Of a stretch of DNA of 64,000 nt, positions 34,801 to 48,155 are shown one piece after another (position 1 is the stretch's first letter; each line of letters opens with the position of its first letter). A model generated the notes under the pieces. The model was not told the DNA's origin and made no database searches. It was given only the letters and a program-made list of their open reading frames with translations. This stretch comes from Cinnamomum chago (taxonomy: Eukaryota > Streptophyta > Magnoliopsida > Laurales > Lauraceae). Made by a program: the position numbers and the translations under genes. The stretch lies in contig CP142454.1 in assembly GCA_038049695.1 (NCBI GenBank), positions 20,716,501 to 20,780,500 of the forward strand. The letters are read 5' to 3'.

Positions 34801-35368
34801 CAACTAAAGCAAAATTTTCTACTGTGGATGTCTGCACTATATATCTTGTGTGAAAATAATAGCATGTGATGATCCCAAGTAGTGGGCCTTCCAGCACTTG
34901 AAGCAGTGAATGATTTCCACACACAGTACTTGGTGCGGATGTCCGTAGGAGAAAAACTCTCTCCAAATGAAAGCAGGTTTTCCTCAGTGCAATGATTGAG
35001 TTAACCATCCATCCAAGAGGCTGCATCTTAATTTGACTGTCCAAATTAATGGATGTGTGACAGCTGGATGGTAGGGAAGATTTAATACTTATGCTTCTGG
35101 TTTCATTGCACAGTTTGTTAATTAGATGGTTTCATGATCTGTGGGTGTGCAGCGAGTGACAGAAACACAAAACAATGTGGTGATTACAGACAGGATGTGG
35201 GCAAGACTGCTGTCCTCAACAAACCAGCCGAGCTTCCTGAGATGTAAAGTTACAATGGAAGACAAGATGGAAGAAGAGACGAATCAAGTGTTGGATGGGG
35301 AGAAGTGCATGAATGATGATGATAATAAGGTGGTCAGCGAGAATATCAGCAAGGCAACAGGAGGTTAA
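25808..35368 (+). CDS. PFK: ATP-dependent 6-phosphofructokinase, plastid-type candidate
   Basis: Phosphorylates fructose 6-phosphate in glycolysis. Predicted 541 aa. Exons: 25808-26059, 28028-28074, 28199-28238, 28430-28480, 28562-28699, 30059-30217, 30369-30422, 30639-30707, 30833-30962, 31266-31306, 31466-31690, 32234-32282, 32381-32535, 35153-35368. Seen: [53 protein letters not shown] (Gly after Asp marks the ATP-using type rather than PPi), [20 protein letters not shown] with the catalytic [38 protein letters not shown] and [17 protein letters not shown] 50-residue Ser-rich, basic N-terminal extension resembles a transit peptide, and details ([17 protein letters not shown]) lean to the PFK4-like group. 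Odd: exon 4 keeps frame only with a donor at 28481 and yields FRRPG|VYFES, lacking the usual PRQK/PRER residues. The last intron is 2.6 kb. Confidence 0.94.
27328..27352 (+). repeat. ATT microsatellite
   Basis: A run of about eight ATT units in PFK intron 1. Confidence 0.8.
33440..33602 (-). mobile_element. tRNA-derived SINE, family B
   Basis: On the minus strand: head TGGTCCTTCAGTGGTGAGGCA (A-box-like), B-box-like GGGATCAATCC, body GTTAGGGACTTGGGTAG followed by a GTGT run, and an A-rich tail. It lies in PFK intron 13, opposite in orientation to the copy at 34429-34585. Confidence 0.65.
34429..34585 (+). mobile_element. tRNA-derived SINE, family B
   Basis: Contains ACAACCAGGGATCAATCCCC, GTTAGGGACTTAGGTAATGTG, GTGTGTGCATGAGTATTTATC and a tail AAAAAAGAAAAAAAA. 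Same family as 33440-33602, about 0.83 kb away and inverted, both in PFK intron 13. Confidence 0.65.
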
Positions 35369-37115
35369 AGAGGATGCTTATCATACATTCCGACATTTGA
35401 AAAGATTAAGTAGAATGAATCCGGTCAATTCAGCTATAGATGGTATTATGCTGCTCTGCTCATGCTGTGACATCTTTCTTCAAATTCTATTTATTTCCCT
35501 TTCAGGGAACCCGATTTATATTTGTTAGAACCTGTTTAATAGTCATATTTCAGTGAATTATACTATTTTGTATCGGATCTTCATATTACTGCTCGTCTCT
35601 TGGTAACTAAAATCGGGAATTGTTTTAGTAGAGGGACAGGTTTTGAAGGCCAACCCGGACCCAATGACCCAACCCTACCAGAATTAGGGTGCTCAAGGGC
35701 CAGCCCAGCCCACTTTGGCTGACTTCTAGCCTTGGGTTTGACTATTTGGGCTGGCCCTAGATCTCCTTTTGGCTCGTTTAAGATTTGGTCTGGGCTTAGA
35801 TTATGTGATAGAAAGCCGGGTATGCCCAGCCCAAATGAGTAACGCATGTAGTTTAGTGACCAATTTGCCCGAGAAAGTGATTTAGAAAGCCCAAATAAGC
35901 GATAAAAGTCTGGCCTGGCCAGGCCCGATTGACTAAATGGGCGGGCTTGGGTCTGTCGTGTAAGGCAGGCTTGGATCAGCCCGACATGTAACACCTGTCA
36001 AGCATGGGCTGGATACAGGCCTGTTTTCCTAAAGACGGGTTGCCTCTGGTCTGGCTGACTGGATTACTGGACCTGAACAATTTTTTTCTAGAGAGCGTAG
36101 CAGATGTGGAACAATCTAGATACTGAGCAGTTACCAATCGCAATCTTAAATAAATTAAAAAAAAAAGAGATTTCTTTATTACCAAAAAAAAAAAAAAAAT
36201 GTTGCATTTTTTCGCCTTTTTGACGATATGAAGTGGCATTTGACCAAGATATTTGTGTGCTTTTCTGCTACATTTCCGTGGGAACTGGAACTTGTGTGCG
36301 CGTCCCTAACCAGCTGTATTCATGGGACGGAATTAGGCATATCCAAGCCCAGCCTGGTGTTAAAACACAGGCCCGTATCTGGTACAAACCTGACAAGGGC
36401 CGAAAGCTCCTAGCCCGAGCCCAGCCCACTAAAAACATGTAACTATGTGAGGTACAGACTTTGCTCATTCAGTCATTTGGTATAAGCTTTTTTATCACTT
36501 GGCAAATAAATCACTACACTATAAGCAATACCTATTCATACCAGGCTAGGCTTGGGGTTTCCTTAACTTAATCCAAAGGCCTAACTTTTAAATACAAAAA
36601 CCAAAGGCCCAACCCGCCCAAAGCAGGCTGGACTTAGGTTGGCCCAGTCCATCCTCACCCCTAACCCACTGAGCTATATACATCCTGGGACCCTGATTTA
36701 TGTAAGTTTCTAAAGAAAATTATGTTTTGAATGACAATATACTAATATTCTTCAAAGATGCCCAAAATGGTGGCTACATAAACATATATTCATCATGATG
36801 CAAACCTTACCCATCTGGACCCCACTTAAAAAGGATTATGTTTTAAGTTTGTTCCTATTCGTCTTTATAAATGTTGTGTTAGCTCTCACTTGTACCTTGC
36901 AATATTAAGCAGATGAAACAAAAGTTCAGGCAACGGCTCACTGGAAATGCTTATTATTGATCTGAAAAAATGGGATCTCTGTTTTCAGTAGTATCCGACC
37001 CACAATACCATAACATAATATATATGAGCTCACCAAATACTCAGAACTCCTTAAACATCAGATTCAATCAACAGAATTAAGAGACACACTATAATGAAAC
37101 ATATAAACAAACCAA
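35369..37115. other. Intergenic between convergent PFK and EPSIN1
   Basis: PFK (plus) and EPSIN1 (minus) converge here. The first about 200 bp should be the PFK 3' UTR. 35640-36450 is a GGCCC/GGGCC-rich decayed repeat like those at 10960-11830. The rest is AT-rich with no recognised gene. Confidence 0.6.
35640..36450. repeat. GGCCC-rich interspersed repeat
   Basis: Dense imperfect words such as CAGCCCAGCCC, GGGCTGGCC and GGCCTGGCCAGGCC (partly palindromic) in AT-rich surroundings. A poly-A run lies at 36184-36199. Similar in texture to the repeats at 10960, 48590 and 58870. Non-coding. Confidence 0.5.
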
Positions 37116-40100
37116 TCATTTGAAGCTTCCAAACTGATAATGGCTTGGGTTTGTGAAGTTCGCACCAGCTCCTGTTCCACCCAGTCCTGATCCTATACCC
37201 ATGGATCTTCCCATGTATGCAGAACTCGGGAGGACCTTTTCCTTCTCATCTGATCCATCACTAAGACCACCAACAATACCAATATTGGCTAGAGATACCT
37301 TCTTGGCTGCACCAATATATTCAATTTAGATGTGACTAAAAGAAGATAACGTCCTAATTGACATACAGGACCTTCATTCTTGCATTAACATATCTACATG
37401 ACATTTTTTAAAAGAGGTTTTCTATCACTTAACCCATGAAAGACCACTTGCACATGAAGCAATTTGTTCCACTTTTGCACAGGTGTCCCATCTTGCTGGT
37501 GATCTAGATTACACTGATGGTCATTACCACTGCATAGTTTTTCTTTTTCATTAGGCCGTATCTTTTTCCTTACATTACATACAGAAGGTGATGGCCATCA
37601 CCACTGCATAGTTTTTCTTTTTCGTTAGGCTGTCTCTTTTGACTTACATTACAGACATAAGGTGATGGCCTTTAAATAATCATCTTCTCAAGGGGTAGAA
37701 GTTGTTGTTGTTAAAGCCCTAGTAGTTCTTGTTAAGAAGCTACCAGGGCTACCACTGCTTTTTGATATTTTTGCACAATTCAGAAATAAATTAAAGCACT
37801 GATCTCAAACTTAATGCTTAATTAGCGGAAATCAATTCTTTCATCAAACAAATGAATATAGGATAACTCCTAAATGAGGAATCACCGGTGCAGTTCACAT
37901 GCACATTAATATGGTGCACTGCCCACTACATTGCACAGCCCACCTGCAATCGCAGTAGGGCAAAACAGAAGCTCAATATAGACTGCAATGGTGCAAAATC
38001 ACTCTAATTGGATTGTCAACAAAATGAGGGTGTGTAAAATGGATGGACTCATTCTGCCCTTAGTAGAGAAACATTAGATTATCCAATCAGGATGATATTT
38101 GAGCCATATGCAATCCATAGTGGGCCCCTCCCATACATGGTTGCAGGTGAACCCCACAATGCAGACTGCACTTATATGCATGCTTCATTCCAATGATTAG
38201 ACATGAATTTGAGTTGTAGGGAATTCTAAATTTCCATCAGAAATTGTCAGATAAAAAACTTCTTTGATTGGGAGAAATGGCAACAGCAGATGGAATTGTT
38301 ACACTGCCTTTGCCATTTTGGGTTTTGAAATTCTCTAAATTCCATAATTTCTATTTCAGTGAGAATAGAATTTGAGGAATTCCGCTGACAACTTATGATC
38401 ATAATGGAAGGGGTTTTAAATTCTCCAAATTCTTGCAATGGAACGGGTCCTAAGGGAATTTGCGACATACAAACATCCCCTCTCACCTGTTCCAATGAGA
38501 AGCAGACAATACTTGTGGATACAGAAGAAACATATCATGACAAAATATCTCCAGGGAATGAGGAAGATAAACTTACGAGCAGATATATTTAGATCAATCA
38601 ATCCCCGACTCAATGTATCTGCCCAGATCCCAGACTTGACCTGGAAAGTTTCCTTTTTTTGTGGTGGCATGGACTTTTCTGTTGTGTTCTGGTTCAAGCT
38701 TACCCCATTATGGGAAGAATTTTGTGTTGATTGTGTGGATACTGGATTGGTATGAGAAGAAGTGAAGTCACCAAAGACATCAGATGTTTCGAAATTGTTT
38801 AGGGGCATGTTAGCAAAAGGATCGATTACGTTTGGGTTTGTGGGCTCAGTTTCAACTGTCTTGTTTACAGCAGGGAATGGTGGATCAGATGCAGCAAAAA
38901 GGTCCACTGTCGAAGAAGAGGGGCCAGAATATGCAGATTGGGCAAACAAATCAACTTTGTCCTGCAGAAAAGAAGACAGATTTTCATTAATGAAAATTGA
39001 AAACAAATTGTCTATAAATGAAGAAGAAATAACAACATGAAAGAAGTCTACCGTTGATGATGGACCAGAAAATCCAGATTGGGCAAACAAATCAACATTG
39101 GCCTGCATAAATGGGGAGAATAAGAATTCTCACTTTAAAAAAATAAAAGAAGAATTGTTTAAGATAAATATAGTTTATAAATAATAGAGGAATGGTATCC
39201 CACCGAGATTAAGATAATATTAGTAAGAAATCTTACCTGAGTATTAGAACCAACATGAGCTTCTGCATGGGGTTCAGCTGATACAAATGTTGCATCTGCA
39301 AATATATCAACATCATCTGAGGCATTGCTGGTGGTTCTTTCTGCTGCAACTGAAGTTGGTGCATCCATAAGGTCAATCAAACTGTCGCCAAATAGATCCG
39401 CATTATTAGATTTTATAGCGGCTTGGCCTGTCAAAACATAAACCAGCTCAATGTAATTAGTGTATGTTCATATTTTAAATCAAGCTCATTAAAAAGTATA
39501 CAGTTGAACCATAGAGCTTAAACTGTCCACTTGTTGAACTAACAAAAAATAAACATTAAATTAATGCACGGACTTGACCGCCTTGCCCATAAAAGTGCTG
39601 AACTTACCACTATTAGAAGAACCACGTGGGTCAAAGTCATCAAAATCATCCTCAACACTGTTTGAAGGTTTACTTGAGCTTTGAGAAGAGGGAACAGAGT
39701 TATCATCTTTATCCCTATAAAAGAACAACGTGGCATTAGCAGAACAATGCAATGACTTCCTTGAAGGCTTGAACCCAGCAATTTACAGAGAGACTAACAT
39801 GTTCAATCCGTAACCAGATAAGATGTCCAAACTAAGGCATCATGAGTTTAATTGGAGTGAAAAAGTAAGAAACCTATAGCTGCCTACTGTATGTCTGCTT
39901 CTGCCTTCATTAGAAATTTCCCCTAGCACCCAAGAGTTTAAATGCTTCAATAAAATAACTAGCAAAAAGTAAACCTGGGAGACCATAGTTTAATTACAGA
40001 AGATTAGTAAAATTACAGAAAATTCCTTGGACACGTCCTTTTTCAATCTCTCGCGCAAACTTAGGCAAGGCATGCTGAATAATTCAGCCATTTCCATCAA

Positions 40101-43100
40101 AGCAAAAACCTTCCCTCTAGTTACGCTTTATGTTCTCAACATTCTATACCTATGCCAGATTTACTTACTGACAGTAACTGTATACATATATTATGCCAAG
40201 ACAGTGCTGTGGTGAATCCTGGGATTTTTTTTTTCCTCATGACCAAAATGCATTCTTCAATGGTCACTTTGAAATGGGTAGAGAAAGGCAATTTAGTCTT
40301 TCAACATTTCTTCCTCTTTAATAAATGACACCTCATTTACTGCTAGATTATGTTTGCTTTGACATCTGAAACTTGGTGAATTACAACCAATGTAATGACA
40401 AAAAAGAAGGGTGAGACACATAAACTCCCGATGCTAGACCAGGTTATAGATACAGAAAAATTTATACAACATTTGCTATTCTAGGAGGTAATCATCTATA
40501 GGCATTGTCCAATAGGTTAGGCTCGATGGTCTTGGGGCCTGTGGGCCTATTTTCTTTTGGGCCTCCTTTTTGAAGCCATGCGTGTTTGGATGGATGGCGA
40601 ATTGAATTGAGGTGAGGTAAAGCCTCCATTATCCAAACAAACAACTGAAACAAGAAAAGAATAAGGGTCATATCGAAAGTACAAAAATTCAAAATTCCCT
40701 CCTTTTTAAAAAAAAAAAAAGTCAAAAAGCAACCTCCTTTCTCCACTAAATGACAAAAAAAATCCCCTTTTTACACAAAAAGTAAAAAAGATTCCCTATC
40801 AAGCCACTAAAAACAAAAGACCATCATAACCCCCTTATATTTTATTCTCTCTTGATTTGATGTTTCACCTCACTTTACTTCAATTCACCTTCCATCCAAA
40901 CACTCCCTTTTTAGGTCTATGATGCACTAGGGTTGTATCACATGGTGTCCCACTCGGCATCTAAAATCAAGGTAGGCATACCGACTGAAAATACTATTCA
41001 GTGCAGTCAATGATGGTGAGAAGCCCATCCATGGAACACGGCAGGCTCCACCAAATGACTTTTCTCATTAACGATTGTCCCCGCCAAATTTCAATCTATT
41101 TGGTAGGGCCACAAGGTTTTCATCACTGGTTGGGCCTCACCATGCTTTCAATTATTAGGTAGACTCACAATTTTTCATCATATGATGACTATTTTTGTCT
41201 CTTGAAAAAGTCACCATCCGTTATTAAGTGGACCCTACTATAACAAATCATCATCATATCATTGTACTTGCCACTATTGACTCTTTGGATGGCAACCCAT
41301 ATTCCTGGACATAATACGGTTAGTTTCTAGTATTGATGAGTGAGGACATAAACAGCAATCCGGATTCTAACCAAAGTCCGAGGACAAGAAGCAGGCAAGA
41401 TAATTTACTTTAAAAATCATCAGGAAAAAAAGCAACTGCATTTACCTGCCATAGTTTGCCGATCCCTTCTTCAAGTAGTTCTCTTCATTTTCACTGCCAA
41501 GACCTCTTTGGGACCAGGTTTTTTCATGGCCATCCTTGCCAAAGCCATTTTTGTTCCCATGGTTCCACTCAGTTTCATCTCTAAATTGCTCTCTGTCTTT
41601 AAATCCTCCCTTGAATGTTTCACTATCTTTTGAACCACTTAATCCTCCATAGCTGCTGCTACTGTATGAGGTGGAACCTGACTTATAAGATATGCCTGTT
41701 GAGGACAGTCCAAAATACCTATAAAAGATCGCAACAGGACAGTTAATTCTTTTCTTTCAGATCACGAGGAAAAAAATTGCAGGAAAACTCAAGCATAAGA
41801 TCTATCTCAATTTGGGATCCACGCCCTCACTTGTCGCGGTTTGCAGCAGCTTTATTCCTGACTTCTCGTATTTTATCCTTATCATTCAGGAGGGTCATAA
41901 TGGTGCCAACCTTCTTTCTTACATTAATTCCCATATCTTTTCCATTAGGTTCAACATATTCAAAACCTGAGAGTGACTTTAAGAATGAAATCAAATCAGA
42001 AAAACAGAACCTACTGAAAATTGGAGATAAACTGACTACCGTCATAACTGAAGGTTTGATTAGACAAATACAGAAGAGAAGCCTTACTGAAATTTGGAAA
42101 GAATGTTCCAGAATATCATCCATTGCCCTTTCCGATCCATTTGCCAACAAATACTCTACAACAGCCAATGCCTGCAGGAAGAAAGTCTCATAGACATAAA
42201 AATGCTGCATCACGTGTGTATGCACACACCCAGTTTTCCTAATTCAGGTCCTTCTGGTATAAGGGGTATTAGGGATCCAATTTCATCCCAAACCATCATC
42301 CAATGGTGATGAGTTTTGGCCAACCCTTTGGGGTGTCCACCCCAATACCTTCCTCCCCCTACTGCTGTATTTGGCATGCATCAAGGTGGACTCCATAGAC
42401 TATGGTTGCACTTTTCAAAATTAAACCCCATTTTTAGAGAAAGTAAAAAGTGGAGATATAGGCCAACTCACTCATGATTGAGTGGTGATGGTACCTTAGT
42501 TTCACACACATGCCCAGGGATCAATCCTTAGGTAGTCAAGTTTAAGTACCACTTGTAGACCAATACCCCAACATAGCAGCAAAAAAGAAGAATAAAAGAA
42601 AGAAAGGAAGGAAGGGAGAAAGAGAGAGAGAGGGCTTGCGGGCCCATCTAGATGCATTTCGATGGCAGTATAGTGGAGGAGCGTAGTGGGTGTGTGTGGT
42701 TGGGGTGGGGGAAGGAAAATCATCTGTGTATGAGTAGTGGGCAAAAGATAGTCTCCGTATCATCATTCTATCCCTTCATTTGATGCATCAAAGTTTAATC
42801 ATAACCTTTTCCTCAGCAATTTTATCATGATTCTATATCAAATAGAGGATAGCATGGGTCATTATCAAATTTGAATGAGGGCCAATTTTCATCTATATGC
42901 AACTTCGTAGGTGGGTGAGCAGTGGTGGTGGGGCAGAGGGAGGAATTTGGGTTGGTCACAGAAGGGCCCCACAAAAAGATCGTGGACCATGATGAGGTAC
43001 ATGCAATATGCACCTCCATCGGTGGTCCACTTAGATTCATGCTGGTCATGGGGATAGGGGAAGTCTTATCATGGATTAAGGTTGGTGAAAAAATTGGCTC

Positions 43101-45298
43101 CATTGGATCATGAGAACCATAGTTTTAAGTCCACACGGTGTGTGGTTTGAGATTCAAACAAACTGTGATAAAGGATCAGAGTCAACTTGGGGGAGTGCCA
43201 ATACATAGAGATTAGAGGGTGGTGAGTAGTGACTGTCACCAACATCATCATTGAAGCTCTACCCCATCCATCTAGCATTGACTTTTGAGTACTACTTTAA
43301 CAGTCGACCTTGTTTATAGTATGTTCTTTGTAACTGCACAACCTATAATGTCTTTCCTTAATACTATCAGGATTGGGTTTGCATAGGGGGTAGGGAGTAT
43401 GAAAGGGTTGAATTGAGATGTGGGACCTAAACAGGAGGTGCTCACTATAAGAGGTGCCCATTGAATCATGAGTGTGTATAAATAAAAGAAGGGAAGTTTA
43501 GAACCTTATAAACATGGCGCCAATTTCGACCAGTATCAGTCAATCTTGTCCAGAGTACATTCATAATCATTTGGCACTCAGTGCTGCAACCACAGTATTA
43601 AACATATAAAGGCAACACATTATGAGTTCCTAGAAATGTACAACAATAAGATCATTCAAAGAAGACAAAAGCTATAAGTTACAATTTTTTCGTGGCCTGT
43701 GCAATCTCTGCCAAAGCAGATCCATGAGGGCCCCAAGGTTCGTCACTTGTTGCATCAAGAACCTGTGAAGTGCAGATAATAAAAGATCAAGCCACAGATA
43801 GCATCAAATAAAATGCCAATGAGCATTGACGTTCTAGATTCTCTACTATTAAAGTCAACCTTTTTATATTATATTTCACTAGAAAGTTCTTTAATAAGGG
43901 GAAGTTTTCCCCTAGTTGTATTTCCTCCTCTATTTTAATAAAGTTTCCACTTGTTATATGTATGCATGTATTTAGATATATACATGTATATAATATTTAA
44001 ATACACAACCTTTTTGTGTAAACAAGAAGTTTAGAAAGCACATGAATACTCATATAAAAGAGCCCACGGAAATGGATAAGAAGAGAACATGAAAAATTAG
44101 GAAAAGAGGAATGGAAGGATATGCGAAACTTGGTAAGTAGGATATGCTGATGGACTTGGTAAGTAGGAAAGATAAGCTAAACTTATACCCAAGAGGTATC
44201 AGTGCAGTATCAAGTACAGATACAAGTGTTGAATCGTCCGACATGGATACGCTTGGGAAATGCGAGTATGTCATAGATTAAAACCCAACTTACTTTACCT
44301 GTTAGATGCTTGATCTCATGATCCCATGGGTTTCCATGGATTGCTTGTTTCTTTGGACAGTAGTATCCACCTTGGAGGAGATAGGTGAGCAAGTGCGTTC
44401 AGAGGCATTTTATCTTTAAGCATATTCTTTTCGGGGCAAACAATATAAAAGATTCGATCACTAAAGACGGTAGTAATTCATGAGCTTTGTTGTATATGTT
44501 TGATTTTGATTTTGTACTTTAACCTTTTACTTCATCAAAATTTCAATTATCATCTAAAAAAAGAAGGGGAAAATCGTTACCAAAACTTATGATATGAGTA
44601 CAAAATTGTAAAAGACAGCATAATAAATACTCCATATTTGTAGATATACAGTGTACATAATATAGAGAGCGAATTTTTCAACTATTTTCATCCCAGTCCT
44701 CTATATCATCCAACTGTGAATGTTTATCCGCATATCCCCATTTTCGGAGGGGGCTCTACCCTCAAACAATGGTTGGATGATGTCGAGTGCCCGGGATGAA
44801 AAGTTCCTCAAATTTAGAAATGCAACTAAATTGTTTAGACACTTAGAGTCAACTTGATCCGCTAGAGTTCCAATGTTGAGTTTACAAGGATATGAACAAT
44901 GATTCATAGTAGATGAGACGCAGAAGGAACTCAAATGGCTAGAATTACAATGATTCAAGTATTCAAAACACAGCTCGTATTTGCTTCCTTCTCCTATCTA
45001 ATTCAACGCATCTAAATGCTTCCTACAAATTTCAAAAAACACAAATCTAAAGCAGATCTACATCAGACAAATGCAATGGATTCAAAATCTCACTTACCTT
45101 CTGCTCGAGCTCTGGAACCTTGAGCACTTTCATATTCACCTCCCTCTTTCTACAACGAAATCAAACAAAAGAAAAAAGAAAAAACGAATCAAACATCGTT
45201 TTTTTTTTTTTTTTGTACAGATCTGATCAAGAACATCAGAACACTTGAGGAACTCACATTTCTCGAACTGTCTGATCGATAACCTTCATAAAATCCAT
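37116..45298 (-). CDS. EPSIN1: EPSIN1, ENTH-domain clathrin adaptor
   Basis: Predicted 559 aa, the length of Arabidopsis EPSIN1 (about 560). Minus-strand exons: 45258-45298, 45098-45149, 43683-43762, 43505-43583, 42088-42171, 41831-41976, 41446-41718, 39608-39714, 39237-39427, 39052-39102, 38577-38961, 37116-37306. Residues 1-145 are an ENTH domain ([57 protein letters not shown]). It binds phosphoinositides at the trans-Golgi or vacuolar sorting route. A Ser/Gly-rich linker follows. Then [10 protein letters not shown], the clathrin-box-like LIDLM in [12 protein letters not shown], repeated DLFAQS motifs, DPF in [10 protein letters not shown] for adaptor ears, [20 protein letters not shown] (the EPSIN1 signature), and a Gly-rich end QFGSFK. 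Frame is kept across all junctions. It lacks the Gln-rich tail of the Arabidopsis protein. Confidence 0.95.
40578..40907. mobile_element. MITE, hAT-like, in EPSIN1 intron
   Basis: The left end GCGTGTTTGGATGGATGGCG followed by AATTGAATTGAGGTGAGG pairs with the complement of the right end GGGAGTGTTTGGATGGAAGG. The internal sequence is shared with a decayed copy at about 60180-60450 (CATCATAACNCCTTATATTT). Non-coding, in intron 7 of EPSIN1. Confidence 0.7.
42487..42608 (+). mobile_element. tRNA-derived SINE, family B (decayed)
   Basis: Contains CCCAGGGATCAATCCTTAGG, then a diverged body and an A-rich AAAAAAGAAGAATAAAAGAA tail. In EPSIN1 intron 4. Confidence 0.5.
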
Positions 45299-45565
45299 GG
45301 AAGAAGATGGGAACTGTGTATTCCTGCCGATCTATCCCTATAAATCCTGCAAGTGATGATGACGTGATCAGGCTCGTTCGATGAAGGAAAAGCTCCAGAT
45401 CTGGAGAAAGGCTAGGGTTTTGGAGAGAGGAAGAAAGAAGAGATTTTGATTGAAAACCTGTTTGGTGGAGGAGATATCTGGTTCAGCAGATTTCAGATCC
45501 CTTTTTGTGTTTTGAGATGGGGAAGATTTTAGAACTCGGGATGTTTGTAGCGTGCTTTCTGCTCG

Positions 45566-45572
45566 TTTTATA
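45566..45572 (-). promoter_or_regulatory. TATA box of EPSIN1
   Basis: On the minus strand TATAAAA, about 270 bases before the ATG. A 5'-UTR intron is plausible between a donor AAACAG|GTTTTC near 45458 and an acceptor CACTTGCAG near 45350, which would explain the distance. Inferred from sequence alone. Confidence 0.45.
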
Positions 45573-45707
45573 ATAAGAGAAAGAGATGTGGGAAAGGAGA
45601 GAAGTCCAAGAGAGTCGATAAATGGTGAAGTTATTTTGACGATATTTTGATTGATGTCCGTCCGATAAATACACATATACCTCGATTAATTAATCAGGGG
45701 CTTCCCT

Positions 45708-45833
45708 GTGTCAGTGGTGCTACGGACCCCAATGGGGGGCCCGACTGCGACTTTTTCGTGTTATTAATCCAACGGACCCAGGGCAGCCGGACTCCCTGAG
45801 GGGTCTGTAGCATCGCTGATCACATAATAACTT
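45708..45833. mobile_element. Short inverted-repeat element
   Basis: GTGTCAGTGGTGCTACGGAC at the left matches the complement of the right end, GTGATCAGCGATGCTACAGA, both continuing into CCCC. The interior is GC-rich. A related block in inverted orientation lies at about 46305-46360. No target duplication was resolved. Confidence 0.5.
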
Positions 45834-47415
45834 ACACACAACCTGGGTAAATTGTACAAACTAATATAAATGGTGTGGAACCATTGCACACGTGGAATGT
45901 TCACACATATAAATGGAGTGAAACGAACGACACATAAAATTTTATCCTAGTATGATTAGACTCTTAATATTTTAATTTCTTTTGATTTTGACGCTTCGCT
46001 TCGCATCTTTTCATTTCACTTTACCCTATAAGTAATTTTACCAAACAGATCCTTACAAGGAGAATTTTATGTATATTTTTTACAAGAAACCAACCCCCTA
46101 GGCACTGGCTGTATCTGGATTCATTGCTTAAAGGATCAATAATTTTTACCATAAAAAAAAAAAAAAAAGTCATATATGAATGTAACCAAAAAGGAAAAAA
46201 AAGGATCCCTATCTGGACTGGAATCTTGAATAGGTAGACATCGCAATAGGGCCCTAACTGGTCCGTACATTCACTTTCATACACTAATAATAATCCGCTG
46301 GGATCCAACTGACCCCGGGGCCCCGGCTCCCAGTAGGGGCTCCCCCAACGGGGTCTATAGACTTTTTCTTATGTGATTTTGGTGTGTAAATCAAGTGGAA
46401 AAGGGCCTTTGCATTTTCAAATTGAATCATGCCCTCTTTACTTTTGTGGTTTTTTATTTTTTGAGGCTCCAAAATTATGATCTTAACCATCAGACATGTT
46501 AACGAGGTGAAACATGGATATAGTACCAGATTCCAACAATTGGATCATCATGAATTGTGAGATACTTCTGAAAAGGTCCATTAGATTAATCTTCATTTTT
46601 GGACTTTTGTGGCCCCAATTTCATGATCTGAACCGTTAATCCTCTTTAAAAGGTCATTTCTAGTTAAAAAGTCAAATTTCAGGTGTTGATTCAACATGGT
46701 TCTTGAATATATCTTCAAAAAAACATATTAACTGTTGGATGCATGCACTGTTGCTCCAATGCATTCCACTGGTTGAAAAAAGCAGTCCTTTTTTTCCAAC
46801 TTTTGGATCATCTGGACCTCTAATATAAGATTGAACCATAGACCCTCCTCACAAGGCCAAAAACGGCTAGTGGCTCAAATCTCAACCATTGATCCTTCAT
46901 AGATTGTGAGATATTTGTAAAAATATAAAAATTCAGACCGTTTGATATTCAATTCTAATTTATGCGGCGCTCCTTTTTCCCATCTAGACCCCAAAAATTC
47001 CTCTTGGCCAACAATGCCTATTGTATTGAATTTCATCAATTGACTCATCATGGATATTTCAAAATATGTGAAAAACAGTAAAAGACAAATGAAGCATTAG
47101 AGCAATTGGATTCACATTCCAAAGAGCTGTGAAAATAACAAACAATGGATTGTTTTTTTTACATGTGACTCATTTGTATATGTAAATGACTCATAAGTTT
47201 GAAATTTACACGAGTGAACCATTTTCACTTCACATGTGAAATTGACAAAAACAACCCCTTAACAATCAAGAGCTGAGTGATGCATGTCGGATCCAAATTG
47301 AAGCCCATTCCCACGACCCACTTGGCAACACGTAGTCCAACTCAGCGCAAATTTAGGTCCCTGAAGCACCTATTCTATAATCTTAGTTTAAGAAGGGGTA
47401 TTGAATATAGTATGA

Positions 47416-47704
47416 AGGGCTAGTTTGGTGGAGAGCATTTCTGACGAAAATTTGGATGCTGCCGATGGGAATTCCGATGGAAATTCTGAATTTCCTGTTT
47501 TGATTGACTTTTGAAGGGTAAGAATAGCTGACCTGGCGATGTAAATCACTAAATTGTCACTTTTGCGGCTTGCCCAACAGAATTCTCAAAATTTGGATTT
47601 TTGGTTGAGTAATTTAAAATTTCACTTTAGGAACAGTATTTGAAATTCTTCGAATGCTCTAGATAGGATATTATATTGCCTAATACTGGACCAAACATAC
47701 CCTA
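47416..47704. mobile_element. MITE, hAT-like ends
   Basis: The left AGGGCTAGTTTGGTGGAGAG and the complement of the right end AGGGTATGTTTGGTCCAGTA share AGGGNNNGTTTGGT. The interior has GGAATTCCGATGG and other GAATTC-rich words. Non-coding. Confidence 0.55.
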
Positions 47705-47994
47705 ATTAATAGATGGTCTGGATGAGATTATACTGAGCAACTAAAAAAATCAAAGCCCAGTCAAATCCAAATCTATAAACGAAAAACCCCCATGTCAGTT
47801 TCCCAAAAACGAAGCATCAACACTTTCACACTGTCTCTTCCCCATTTGTCTACTTGTCCATCTGCAGTAATCTTCACTGTTCAGATGGCAATTGTCTAGC
47901 CTGCTGATCTGGTGAACCCCGCATCTGGTGGAAGATTATAGCCGCACGAAACTTACAGCTTTGCTTTTACTAAATCATAATGACATCAACACCA

Positions 47995-48155
47995 CGCGGA
48001 AGCTTACTTGGCCTAAGACCGCATCCGAAAGTTGTAGGTTCGAAACTGCACTATCTAAGTTACAGGAGAATTTACCCATCCTACTTCCTTCTGGGCCCGG
48101 TGGGATTGATCCAGCCCAAAGGATTTGAAACCCTCCGATAGCAAAAAAAAAATAA
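47995..48155 (+). mobile_element. tRNA-derived SINE, family A (5' truncated)
   Basis: B-box-like GTAGGTTCGAAACTGC, body CTGGGCCCGGTGGGATTGAT, end GAAACCCTCCGATAGC plus A run. Same 3' body as 10648-10883. Confidence 0.65.

Noticed and set aside
41827-42225. Single-exon 132-aa ENTH-like gene
   Set aside because: It is two EPSIN1 exons plus a read-through intron, not a separate gene.
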